Of a DNA stretch of 64,000 nt, positions 47,587 through 55,963 are shown piece by piece. How positions within the stretch are numbered: position 1 is the first letter of the stretch; every line of letters begins with the position of its first letter. The DNA is from Ruficoccus sp. ZRK36 (GTDB lineage Bacteria; Verrucomicrobiota; Verrucomicrobiia; Opitutales; Cerasicoccaceae): assembly GCF_019603315.1 (NCBI RefSeq), contig NZ_CP080649.1:124001-188000 (forward strand), written 5' to 3'. A model generated the notes under the pieces. The model saw only the letters and a list, made by a program, of their open reading frames with translations. It searched no databases and was not told the DNA's origin. Made by a program: the position numbers and the translations under genes.

Positions 47587-49101
47587 TTACATCGCCTCTA
47601 AGGTCTTCAACACGATAGCTTCGTCCGGGGCGAGAGTTTCGCGAATGCGGTAGAGCGTACGCGCGGTCTGGGCGTAGTCGGCCTCTTGCCCGGTGCGGCG
47701 GTGGTGCAGCTCGCGGATATAGCGCACCGCACGGTCGATGAGCTTGTTATTGGAGGGCTTGACCCAGGTCATGAGATTGCCCTCGTAGCGGCCGAGTCTG
47801 CCCATCACGAGCGTCGAGTGGGTGTTGAGGATGAGCTTGAGTAGCAGGTGCCGGTGCAGCAGCGGAGCCCCGGCAACGGGCAGGGTGTGGCGCAGTCCAC
47901 CCAGATGCAGGGCAACGCCTTTCTCATCCGTGGTGACGCGGAATCGGTCAAAGGTCTCGCTGGCGCGGTGGAGGCGGGCCTTTAGGGAAATGTCAAAACC
48001 CAGCAGCGTCTCCAGTCCGGCCACAGCGCGGCACTCGTCCCACTCCAGACAGCGCGGCGCGCGATGCAGGAGCGTAGCCCATGCCTCGTCCGCGCTACGG
48101 GTCTGCGGCAGACACAGGTAGCAGAGGCTGGGCGGCTGATCGGGCAGACGGGTGTTCTCAAAGGCGGGCAGCGAAAAGGTCGGGGCGCGCTCAGTGGTAT
48201 CGGTCAGCACGGTGATCCCGTAGTCGTCAGTCTCGTAGAGCACTTGTTCGCCCTCGGCGTAGCGGCGGGCTTCCTCGGCGGTAAATTCCTCAATAAAGCT
48301 CCAGTCCGTTTCCATCGCCAGCCGGGTAAATGCCGCCAGCGCGGCGGGAATCTTTTCCGGTGCGGCGTGATGCTCCAGGGCAAGGCCGGCGGCGAGCATC
48401 TGCACGGTGCTGGCCTGCATGCGGGTGCTTCCGGCCAGCGCCATCGGGCCGACGGTGAGGTTGAGTTTGCGAATGGTGGGGTTCTCAAGCACACGCCGCG
48501 AGCGTTCGGCCACGCGTGCAAGGACCGTATCCGGATTACAATACAAGAACCACGGCGCATGCCGCGAGAGCGTAGCTGCAGCTTCACAGGCCCCGATGAC
48601 GAACGGCGTCTCACCACCCTCGGTGATGGCCAGCAGCAGGTCGTCTTCGGTAAAGCCCAACTCGCGCAACTGGCGCTCACCGTAGCCGGGGAAGTCCTCG
48701 AAGCCCTCCAGAGAGCGGATGAGCGCGGCGTCACCCCCGGCCATAAATCCGACCACGCGCCCGGCCAACTCCGGGAGCAGCATGCCCTCGCGGGAGAGGG
48801 TTTCGAGCGAGAGGGAGAGCCGCCCGGTAGCGCCGCAACCACACAGGTAAACGCTGCCGCCAGCGGCCAACACTTCGCCCACAGCAGTGGCCAGCTCGGT
48901 GATGCCACCTGCGTACTCGGCCATTTGCTCCAGGGCGAGCCGGTCCACTTCCTTGAGGGTGGCGATGGCGCGGGGCAGGTCGTGCTGAGCCTGCTCGGAA
49001 AGCGTCTCGGTGAGCGGATGCGGCTGCTCGGTCACGAGCTCGCCCAGTTTAAACTGATCCGCCATGGACAGGAATTCGTCTGCGTTCGCCGCTGTCTTCA
49101 T
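47587..49101 (-). CDS. Double-SIS-domain protein, glucokinase-regulator/MurQ-like
   Basis: The 504-residue protein begins like MurQ (LVTEQPHPLTETLSEQAQHD). It has a first SIS domain with GCGATGRLSLSLETL (about 89-103), FMAGGDAALIRSLEGFEDFP and VGPMALAGSTRMQASTVQML. A second SIS-like half and helical end bring it to well over the ~300 residues of MurQ. The overall pattern is closer to animal glucokinase regulatory protein (GKRP), which shares the GGD...EGxED and GSSRMKxG-like segments. MurQ's general-acid glutamate in DASE is displaced here, so etherase activity is doubtful. It probably binds a phosphosugar. A GGGGT...GCCCC hairpin follows the stop. Annotation pipelines may call it N-acetylmuramic acid 6-phosphate etherase. 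Confidence 0.75.
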   Translation of the reverse strand: MKTAANADEFLSMADQFKLGELVTEQPHPLTETLSEQAQHDLPRAIATLKEVDRLALEQMAEYAGGITELATAVGEVLAAGGSVYLCGCGATGRLSLSLETLSREGMLLPELAGRVVGFMAGGDAALIRSLEGFEDFPGYGERQLRELGFTEDDLLLAITEGGETPFVIGACEAAATLSRHAPWFLYCNPDTVLARVAERSRRVLENPTIRKLNLTVGPMALAGSTRMQASTVQMLAAGLALEHHAAPEKIPAALAAFTRLAMETDWSFIEEFTAEEARRYAEGEQVLYETDDYGITVLTDTTERAPTFSLPAFENTRLPDQPPSLCYLCLPQTRSADEAWATLLHRAPRCLEWDECRAVAGLETLLGFDISLKARLHRASETFDRFRVTTDEKGVALHLGGLRHTLPVAGAPLLHRHLLLKLILNTHSTLVMGRLGRYEGNLMTWVKPSNNKLIDRAVRYIRELHHRRTGQEADYAQTARTLYRIRETLAPDEAIVLKTLEAM

Positions 49102-49112
49102 GGAGTGTTGTG

Positions 49113-49258
49113 ATTAACCACAAAGCCCTAAAGACACAAAGCAATATCTGCGTCCGGGGATTGATTCCCGGCGAAGGACACACCCAGAGGTCCCAGGCGT
49201 ACCAGTATGATGAGGCAGAGGCCCATCATTGCTGCTCCAGCCGGAGCGTCCTGTGCGG
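49113..49258. repeat. Intergenic stretch with TTTGTG repeat and degenerate hairpins
   Basis: Read on the minus strand the right half contains GCTCC-GG-CTGGAGC and GATGGGC...GCCTCATC hairpins close to the phoU stop, and CCGGGAATCAATCCCCGG. The left end (49113-49145) has the TTTGTGTC...GCTTTGTGG phrase. It looks like a worn copy of the hairpin arrays seen elsewhere in the window. No gene is seen. Confidence 0.45.
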
Positions 49259-49945
49259 TTACGCACCGCCGGACTGGACCGAGCGCTTGACGGCCTCGGT
49301 GTGGCGCACGTCGTCGCCCTCCAGCAGGTAGATGACGTCCTCTGCCACATTAGTGGCATGGTCGCCGATACGCTCCAGGGCCTTGGAGATAAAAATCATT
49401 TCGATGAGCTGCTCGGTCAACTCCGGCGTCTTGCGGATAGCATCGGTCAGCTCGCGGTAGTTCTGGCGGTGCAGGTCGTCGATCTCGCGGTCCTGCTTCG
49501 GCACCGAGTAGGCGACTTCGGCGTCCTCGCCGATAAAGCTGTCCATCGCGTTACGCAGCTGCTCGATCACCTTCTCGGCCATCTGAGGCACAGCGTAGAG
49601 GTTACGCGGCGGGTAGTTCTCGTGCATACGGCGGGCGTACTTGGCGATGGTGGTGGCTTCGTCACCGACCCGCTCCAGATCGTGGCAGGCCTTCATCGCC
49701 ATAGTCAGAAGCCTCAGGTCAGAGGCAACCGGTGAGCGCAGCGAGATATAGCGGATAGCCTCACTGTCGATCGAGAGCTCCAGCTCATCGATACGGTCAT
49801 CCATCTCGATAACCTTATCCGACAGCGAAGGGTTTCCCTCAACCAGGGCCTGGACAGAGAAACGGACGACCTCGATCGCACGCTCGCCCATCAGGACAAG
49901 GTTTTGCCTGATCTGTTTAAGTTCTACCTGATAAAAAGGGTGCAT
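49259..49945 (-). CDS. phoU: Phosphate signalling/transport regulator PhoU
   Basis: From ATG 49945 the product is 228 residues with two PhoU three-helix repeats. The first holds FYQVELKQIRQNLVLMGERA and SVASDLR-type segments (SLRSPVASDLRLLTMAMKACHDLERVGDEATTIAKYA). The second holds LIEMIFISKALERIGDHATNVAEDVIYL. PhoU damps the Pho regulon by linking the Pst transporter to the PhoR kinase. No pst or phoR/phoB gene is adjacent, which is unusual but not rare. The longer frame upstream to 50041 is not PhoU-like. The ~290 bases upstream hold no gene that I can see. Confidence 0.95.
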   Translation of the reverse strand: MHPFYQVELKQIRQNLVLMGERAIEVVRFSVQALVEGNPSLSDKVIEMDDRIDELELSIDSEAIRYISLRSPVASDLRLLTMAMKACHDLERVGDEATTIAKYARRMHENYPPRNLYAVPQMAEKVIEQLRNAMDSFIGEDAEVAYSVPKQDREIDDLHRQNYRELTDAIRKTPELTEQLIEMIFISKALERIGDHATNVAEDVIYLLEGDDVRHTEAVKRSVQSGGA

Positions 49946-50234
49946 GAAGGTGTAGATTGCGGGGAGGATGGCGATGGACCACGCGGAAACAAAGTGAGAG
50001 GTGGCCGTACAGATCCGGCTCAGTCTCACAGTGCAAAGCAAAGCTGATGCCGGGTTTTAGGTAAAGATTCAACGAAATAAAGATGCACGGCCCGTAAGTA
50101 AACGCAATGGCCGTAATGTGAAATTGCCGTAACAATCAGGGATTCAGCCGGTTTTGTATAAAAGCGGACCGGGCAAATCTTAACGCCATATCCCTCGCGA
50201 CAACAACCCCTCGCACACTGCAAAAGCCGGGGCG

Positions 50235-52766
50235 CTATTCCCCACCCTTGTCCGGGAGGAGATCGATCAACTCGTGCAGGGAGTGGAAGTACTGGGTGAA
50301 GTCCGCCCCACCCGGCGCAGCCCGCATTGTCTCCTCAAAGATGAAGCGCTTGCTGTTCTTGAGCTGCTGGACGCGGTCCTCGACCGTGCCTGCGGTGACC
50401 AAGCGGTAGACAAAGACGGTCTTGCGCTGGCCGATACGGTGGACACGGTCGATGGCCTGATTTTCCACGGCGGGGTTCCACCACGGATCCAGCAAAAAGA
50501 CATAGTCCGCACTGTGCAGGGTGACCCCGGTGCCCCCTGCTCGCAGGCTGACGAGCATGACCGCGGCGTTTTTTGCCGTCTGGAAGGCCTCGACGGGTTT
50601 GGCGCGGTCAGCGGTCTTACCGGTCAGGGTGTACAGGTCCAGGTCGGGCAGCTCGATATCGAGCATATGCTTCACCCGGTCGAGGAAGGTCACAAACTGG
50701 CTGAAGACGACGGCCTTGTGTCCGTTGGCAACGACTTCGCGCAGACGATCAACGAGCGTGAGCAGCTTACCGCTCTGCTGCCAGTCGGTCTGCTTCATCC
50801 ACGGCAGCAGCCCCGGATCACAGGAGACCTGCCGCAGACGCGTGAGCAGCGTCAGCAGGCTAAATGTATTCTCCGCGGTGTAGGACTGGAGGTTGTCGCC
50901 CATACGTGCCACACCCTCTGTCGCCAACTGCTGGTAGAGGCGGCGCTGCAGCTCGGTCATGGAGCAGACGAGGTCTGTCTCGACCTTGCCGGGCAGCTCC
51001 TTGAGGACCTTGTCCTTGGTCCGGCGCAGGACAAAGGGCGCGATCTGGACGCCGACCTTCTTCATGAAAGCCTCGGGATCGGCGGTGTACTGCTCCTCGA
51101 AGCGGCGGCGGCTGCCCAGCAGCCCCGGCATGAGGAATCGGAAAATCGTCCACAGGTCCAGGAAGCGATTCTCCAGCGGCGTACCGGTCATTGCCACACG
51201 GTGCTCGGCACGGATATTCATACATGCCTGGGTGACCTTCGCCTCCGGGTTCTTAATGTACTGGGCCTCGTCGAGCACCGCGTACCCAAACTCGATCTGA
51301 TCGAGCTGCGACTTGTGGCGGCGCAGCTGCGTGTAGCTGGCGATCCAGAGGCACGGCTCCTGCGAGCTGCTGAAATCCTCGCCCTTGCGCAGGATGCGGC
51401 AAAGCTGGTCCGGGAAAAACTTGCGCAGCTCACTCTGCCAGACCGGTACGACACTGGCCGGGCAGACGATGATTGAGCGCTTCCCAGCTACCGGGTGGGC
51501 AACCAATAGCGAAAGGATCTGGAGCGTCTTACCCAGCCCCATCTCGTCGGCAAGGAGGCCGTGGCAACCGTTGCGGCACAAGTGTGCGAGCCAGTGGCAG
51601 CCGTAGCGCTGGTAGGGGCGCAGGATGGGCAGCAACTCGTCCTTGGTGGAGCGCGGCGAGCTCAGGCGCTTGCGCCAGCTCTCTAGCCGTTCGCTCAGGT
51701 CGAGTTTGACCTCATCACGCCCGAAAAGGGAACAGAGCAGGTAAAGCGGCAGCACACCGTTACCCTGCTGCATGAGAGAGGAACGCCAGTCGGCGAGGGC
51801 CTCGCTCTGACGCTTGGAGAGGCGGACCAGCCCCTTACCCTTGAGAAAGACCAGGCTCTCGCCACGGAAGAAACGCTGCTGCGCCTCACGCTCGGCGATG
51901 CGCTCGCCCTCGATCTCGAAGCGCCAGTTCAGCTCAAAGGCGCCGTTGTTGAGCTCGTGTGCCTCGGCGGCGATGTTCAGCTCGCGGATGCCGTTTTTCA
52001 GCGCCAGCGCGTCCGGCGTCAGCAAGCAGGCGAAGTATTTACGCCAGCGATCGAGCTCGTTCTTAAAGAAGCTGGGGACCTCGTCCAGGCGGCCCAGCTG
52101 GTAGCGGTTGGCGGCACTGGAGAAGCGGAAGCCCGCCTTGCGGGCGAAGTTGGCCAGACGAATAAGCTTTTCGCGGTCGGCGACGGAAAGAGCGTCGCCG
52201 CTGAGGGCATTCTCCCCCAAGGCCGCAACCTTGACGCCGTTATCGAGCCAGTGGACGGAAAAATCCAGCCCCTGCTCAGACGCACTGAAGTCGAGCTGGA
52301 GTTCACGCGTGGCACTGATACCCGGCGCGGGAGCATCGTCCTCCTGGGCGCTCTCCGCAGCAGGCTCGGTGGCGTTTGACTCGCCGTCGCCTTCGGGCTG
52401 CTTCTCGGGGGCTTTGCGCTCAGTCGGCAGGGGCGATATCTCCTCGGCAATCAGCTCCTCGATCTCGTACAGACCGGCGGCAGCCAGGCAACGCCCACGG
52501 ATGTTATCCTCCGTCGAGCTGCGCACCTGAAGCTTGTTCTTGTGCCACTCGACAACGGCGTAACTCTCCTGATCGCGCCAGTTACCGTGGATAATAGCGT
52601 CATCGGCGGTGAGCTCGATTTCGCGGATGCCACCGTCGCGGTAACAGGCGCGCCCCTCACGCAGCTGGCCCTCGCTGAAGGTCCGCTCCCAATCCTGACA
52701 AAGCTTGCCAAACCAAGCCTCAAGGGCATCGGCAGAGTACAGGCGTTTGGCGGAGCGGCAATCCAT
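50235..52766 (-). CDS. SNF2/Swi2-family helicase-like ATPase
   Basis: The 843-residue protein has an N-terminal region of ~380 residues without a family I can name. It starts like SWIM-domain SNF2 proteins but lacks visible zinc-binding cysteines and includes an acidic linker (about 128-152). The SNF2 ATPase core follows: Walker A LADEMGLGKTLQILSLL (about 403-419), the DEAQ box in AVLDEAQYIKNPEAK and MTGTPLENR. The helicase C-terminal lobe has LRAGGTGVTLHSADYVFLLD and DRVHRIGQRKTVFVYRL. Such proteins move along DNA and remodel nucleoprotein complexes, often in repair or transcription. The gene stands alone. Confidence 0.92.
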   Translation of the reverse strand: MDCRSAKRLYSADALEAWFGKLCQDWERTFSEGQLREGRACYRDGGIREIELTADDAIIHGNWRDQESYAVVEWHKNKLQVRSSTEDNIRGRCLAAAGLYEIEELIAEEISPLPTERKAPEKQPEGDGESNATEPAAESAQEDDAPAPGISATRELQLDFSASEQGLDFSVHWLDNGVKVAALGENALSGDALSVADREKLIRLANFARKAGFRFSSAANRYQLGRLDEVPSFFKNELDRWRKYFACLLTPDALALKNGIRELNIAAEAHELNNGAFELNWRFEIEGERIAEREAQQRFFRGESLVFLKGKGLVRLSKRQSEALADWRSSLMQQGNGVLPLYLLCSLFGRDEVKLDLSERLESWRKRLSSPRSTKDELLPILRPYQRYGCHWLAHLCRNGCHGLLADEMGLGKTLQILSLLVAHPVAGKRSIIVCPASVVPVWQSELRKFFPDQLCRILRKGEDFSSSQEPCLWIASYTQLRRHKSQLDQIEFGYAVLDEAQYIKNPEAKVTQACMNIRAEHRVAMTGTPLENRFLDLWTIFRFLMPGLLGSRRRFEEQYTADPEAFMKKVGVQIAPFVLRRTKDKVLKELPGKVETDLVCSMTELQRRLYQQLATEGVARMGDNLQSYTAENTFSLLTLLTRLRQVSCDPGLLPWMKQTDWQQSGKLLTLVDRLREVVANGHKAVVFSQFVTFLDRVKHMLDIELPDLDLYTLTGKTADRAKPVEAFQTAKNAAVMLVSLRAGGTGVTLHSADYVFLLDPWWNPAVENQAIDRVHRIGQRKTVFVYRLVTAGTVEDRVQQLKNSKRFIFEETMRAAPGGADFTQYFHSLHELIDLLPDKGGE

Positions 52767-52906
52767 GAGTCACATTCCAGCTATAAGGAACCGGGAATGG
52801 TAAGCCAGCTAACCGAGGCGAGGCAAGCGAAACCGGGGCAGTATTTTCGCACAGTATAACCATTCGTGCGGTTAATCGCCGATCAGCGTACGCGCTCCCC
52901 CACTAA

Positions 52907-54418
52907 TCAGGGATGAGGCGTGCGATCCAGAATCCCCATGCCCCGCAGGCGAGCGTCCTGCGCCCAGTGGTAGACATCGAGATACTTATCAGCCGACTGC
53001 GTCCAGCTCAGGTCCGTACGCATGGCGTTTTGCTGGAGCATGCGGTAGTCATCGGGACGGTCGTACCAAGTCGAGCAAGCCCAACCAATGGCGTAGTAGA
53101 GCGCCTTGGCGCTGGCCTCATCAAAGCGGAAACCTGTACCCCGCTCGCGACCCTCCACGTATTGCTGGACGCTATCGACCAGGCCCCCGGTGGAGCGCAC
53201 GATGGGCAGCGTACCGTAGGCCATCGAGTACATCTGGTTCAGCCCGCAGGGCTCGAAGCGGCTTGGCATCACGAAAAAGTCGGACCCGGCCTCCATCAGG
53301 TGGGCCAGCTGGTTATTGTAGCCGATGTAGACCCCGACCTTACCATGGAAACGCTCCTGCAGAGCCAGGAAAGACTGCTCCAGACCACCATCACCGGCTC
53401 CCAGCAGGGTGATTTGGACGTTCATCTCGCTCATGATCCATGGGACGATCTCGGCCAGCAGGTCGAGCCCCTTTTGATCAAAGAGGCGCGCGATGGCGCA
53501 GAAGATCGGCACCTTGGAGTCGTGCTCCAGACCCATGCGCTCCTGCAGTTTGCGCTTGCACTTGGCCTTACCGGAGAGGTCATCGGCGGAGAAATTGGCG
53601 GGCAGGTGCTTATCGGTGGCGGGGTTCCACTCGTCGGTGTCGATCCCGTTAATAATCCCGATCAAGTCCCCGGCGCGGTACTTGAGCACATGGTTCAGGC
53701 CGCAGCCATACTCAGGCCCCTGAATCTCGGCCGCATAGTTCGGGCTGACCGTGGTGATCTTTGTGCTGTTGTAGATCCCTCCCTTCATCATGTTCACCAG
53801 GCCCATCGACTCCAGATTATCGGGGCGGAAAACCTCCGGCGGCAGCCCGGCGAACTGGAGCACCTCGCGCCCAAAGATACCCTGGTGCATGAGGTTATGG
53901 ATGGTAAAGACCGTGGCAGCACGCCCGAGCGGTGTGTTGTACTCCGTGGTGTTCAGGTAGACCGGGACAAAGCCCACCGTCCAGTCGTGGCAGTGGATGA
54001 CGTCCGGGTACCACTGGCGCGAGTGGCAGTAGTCGATCGCGGCACGGCTGAGGAAGGCGAAACGCTCGTGGTTGTCGCTGTGGCCACCCCAGGGACCGGT
54101 GTAAATCTCGTGGCGGTCGTAGTACTTGCCGTACTCGATGAAGTAGACCTGCGCGTCAGAGCCGGGGTACGTCGTCTTCCACAGGCGAGTAAACTCCTCC
54201 TTGTAACCACCCAGATGGACCGAGAACGCGCCGGGCTCGGCCGTCCAGTCCTCCTTCGGCTCCAGAAAGCCGTACAGCGGTGTGATGACGCGCACGTCAT
54301 GCCCGGCCCGGGACATTTCCTTGGTCAGAGCTCCAACGACATCGGCCAGGCCTCCGACTTTGGAGAAAGGGGTCACCTCAGGGGCGACTTGCAGGATTTT
54401 CAAAGGAGCTTTCGGCAT
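52907..54418 (-). CDS. glgA: Glycogen synthase (ADP-glucose type)
   Basis: GT5 glycogen synthase extends alpha-1,4-glucan from ADP-glucose. The 503-residue product has the KVGGLADVVGAL loop (K20, ADP-glucose binding) and DVIHCHDWTVGFVPVYL. Other family segments are TIHNLMHQGIFG, NGIDTDEWNPATD, FCAIARLFDQKGLDLLAE and the C-terminal PSRFEPCGLNQMYSMAYGTLPIVRSTGGLVDSV. Length and motifs are normal. It follows the exosortase gene by 29 bases in the same direction, though a functional link is not obvious. Other glycogen genes are not in the window. Confidence 0.97.
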   Translation of the reverse strand: MPKAPLKILQVAPEVTPFSKVGGLADVVGALTKEMSRAGHDVRVITPLYGFLEPKEDWTAEPGAFSVHLGGYKEEFTRLWKTTYPGSDAQVYFIEYGKYYDRHEIYTGPWGGHSDNHERFAFLSRAAIDYCHSRQWYPDVIHCHDWTVGFVPVYLNTTEYNTPLGRAATVFTIHNLMHQGIFGREVLQFAGLPPEVFRPDNLESMGLVNMMKGGIYNSTKITTVSPNYAAEIQGPEYGCGLNHVLKYRAGDLIGIINGIDTDEWNPATDKHLPANFSADDLSGKAKCKRKLQERMGLEHDSKVPIFCAIARLFDQKGLDLLAEIVPWIMSEMNVQITLLGAGDGGLEQSFLALQERFHGKVGVYIGYNNQLAHLMEAGSDFFVMPSRFEPCGLNQMYSMAYGTLPIVRSTGGLVDSVQQYVEGRERGTGFRFDEASAKALYYAIGWACSTWYDRPDDYRMLQQNAMRTDLSWTQSADKYLDVYHWAQDARLRGMGILDRTPHP

Positions 54419-54447
54419 TTAGGCGTAAAGGTTTCAGATTAATACGC

Positions 54448-55839
54448 TTAAGCCCCACGCTCGGCAAGTCTGTCTTCCTTGGATTTCATAAAGGCTAGAA
54501 AAACAGAATAAACGAGCGATATTCCTGGAATCAAAAGAAGTATGAGCGACCATTTTGACATACCAGTGTCTTGACAGCGTCCGTTTGCCAATACCGCCAT
54601 AACGGCTACGATGCCGATAATACCGAGCGCCAGACCAACATGCACTCCAGACGTTGATTGAATCCCTAGTTGAAGGATAAGCAGGACAAAGTTGCACACC
54701 GCAATCGCACCAATATACGGGCCTCGCTTAATCCGATAAGAGAAGACCGAACGATCCTGTTCTGTTTCGGAATCGTTTGTTTCCTGAATTTCAAAATCTT
54801 CCGCTTCTTCTTCATCCTCATCGGGGGGAGCGATCTTAAAATTGAAGATCGGGAGGAGCACCAACAACGCGATAAAAGTCAGGCCCATGACCGAATACCC
54901 GGCAATGTCATGCACCGAAGCGAAGACGAAGTCCGGGTTTTCCGAGCCATCAGGAAGGGTGTGGGGATTGCGGAAAATGTCACCGTCGATAGCCCCCGAG
55001 CCGTATGCATAGGCCCAGCCGGTCAGGAAGATACTGCGGAAGATATTCGTGATAACCGCGAGGATCATCGACACGAAGACCATGAGCACCTTTTTCCAGA
55101 AGCGATCCAGAAAGACCGCCGCCATAAAGGAGCCCACGAAGATACAACCCGTGAGCGAACGCACGCCCGAGCAGGCATCGGCCACCCCGACTTCGCCCTT
55201 GGGGAGTTCGAGGATGTTGCCATTACGGATGACCGTGTAGCCGAGGAAATTAAACAGCGTGTAGACGATCTTCGTGACCCACTCCAGCAGGACGAGCTTC
55301 ACGGTGGAGTCCATGTACATCACCATCGGAGCCGAGATGAGCCACGCCAGCGCCGGGAACAAAAACAGGAAGGTAAAGCCCAGTCGCTCCTTCCAGGACA
55401 GGATGCGGCCCTTGGAGTCGTCCCGCGCCACCATAAAGGCCAGCCCCAGCACGATGCCTCCGAGACCTGTGGCCATGAGCATACTGCCTTGGTTCGACGG
55501 TCCCTGTGAGGCCAGAATCAGCCCACCGAGCAGGAACATGAGCAGAGCCATCGTCAGCCCCAGATAAACGACCAGCTCGGTCAAACGCATCAGGAGCGAG
55601 GGTGGGGTCGAGGTCAGCTGATCATCGTTATCCCCCAGCAGGAGCGCCCGGATCTTCGGCCAGCGGTCATAGATGACATAACCCACGAAAATAGGCACGA
55701 GATAGCCGAAGCTATAGTCCTCCATCGTAGACCAGTAAAAAAGCTGATCGTAGATAACCAGTCCGACAAAAACCAACCCGAGCCAAAAGGCGAATTGGGT
55801 TGTCCGGGGCAGAGAGAAGAAATCGGCTTTCTTGGGCAT
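54448..55839 (-). CDS. Exosortase/archaeosortase-family transpeptidase with C-terminal membrane extension
   Basis: Exosortases process and anchor exported proteins that carry PEP-CTERM-like tails. The 463-residue protein has about eight membrane segments in the exosortase core. The catalytic set is complete: C223 (VADACSGVRSLTG), R268 (TNIFRSIFLTGWAY) and H310 (FASVHDIAGYSVM). The segment YSFGYLVPIFVGYVIYDRWP near residue 42-61 is also typical. After the core comes an acidic cytoplasmic linker (PPDEDEEEAEDFEIQETNDS, about 337-356), then three to four more helices (about 375-452) that are not part of the usual ~280-320-residue family. No PEP-CTERM substrate gene was recognised nearby. Confidence 0.87.
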   Translation of the reverse strand: MPKKADFFSLPRTTQFAFWLGLVFVGLVIYDQLFYWSTMEDYSFGYLVPIFVGYVIYDRWPKIRALLLGDNDDQLTSTPPSLLMRLTELVVYLGLTMALLMFLLGGLILASQGPSNQGSMLMATGLGGIVLGLAFMVARDDSKGRILSWKERLGFTFLFLFPALAWLISAPMVMYMDSTVKLVLLEWVTKIVYTLFNFLGYTVIRNGNILELPKGEVGVADACSGVRSLTGCIFVGSFMAAVFLDRFWKKVLMVFVSMILAVITNIFRSIFLTGWAYAYGSGAIDGDIFRNPHTLPDGSENPDFVFASVHDIAGYSVMGLTFIALLVLLPIFNFKIAPPDEDEEEAEDFEIQETNDSETEQDRSVFSYRIKRGPYIGAIAVCNFVLLILQLGIQSTSGVHVGLALGIIGIVAVMAVLANGRCQDTGMSKWSLILLLIPGISLVYSVFLAFMKSKEDRLAERGA

Positions 55840-55963
55840 GGGGATAAGACTTTATGATCACAGGATTTCCTCGCCTGGGGCAACCCGTAAATAGCGGAAG
55901 AAAATAACCGGAGGACGCAAAAAAGCTGTCCTCGGTCCGAGCCATGGACAAGATGAAAGCGTT

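Noticed and set aside
47587-49101. Plain assignment as MurQ etherase
   Set aside because: The chain is too long and the catalytic glutamate region differs; the protein looks closer to glucokinase regulatory protein.
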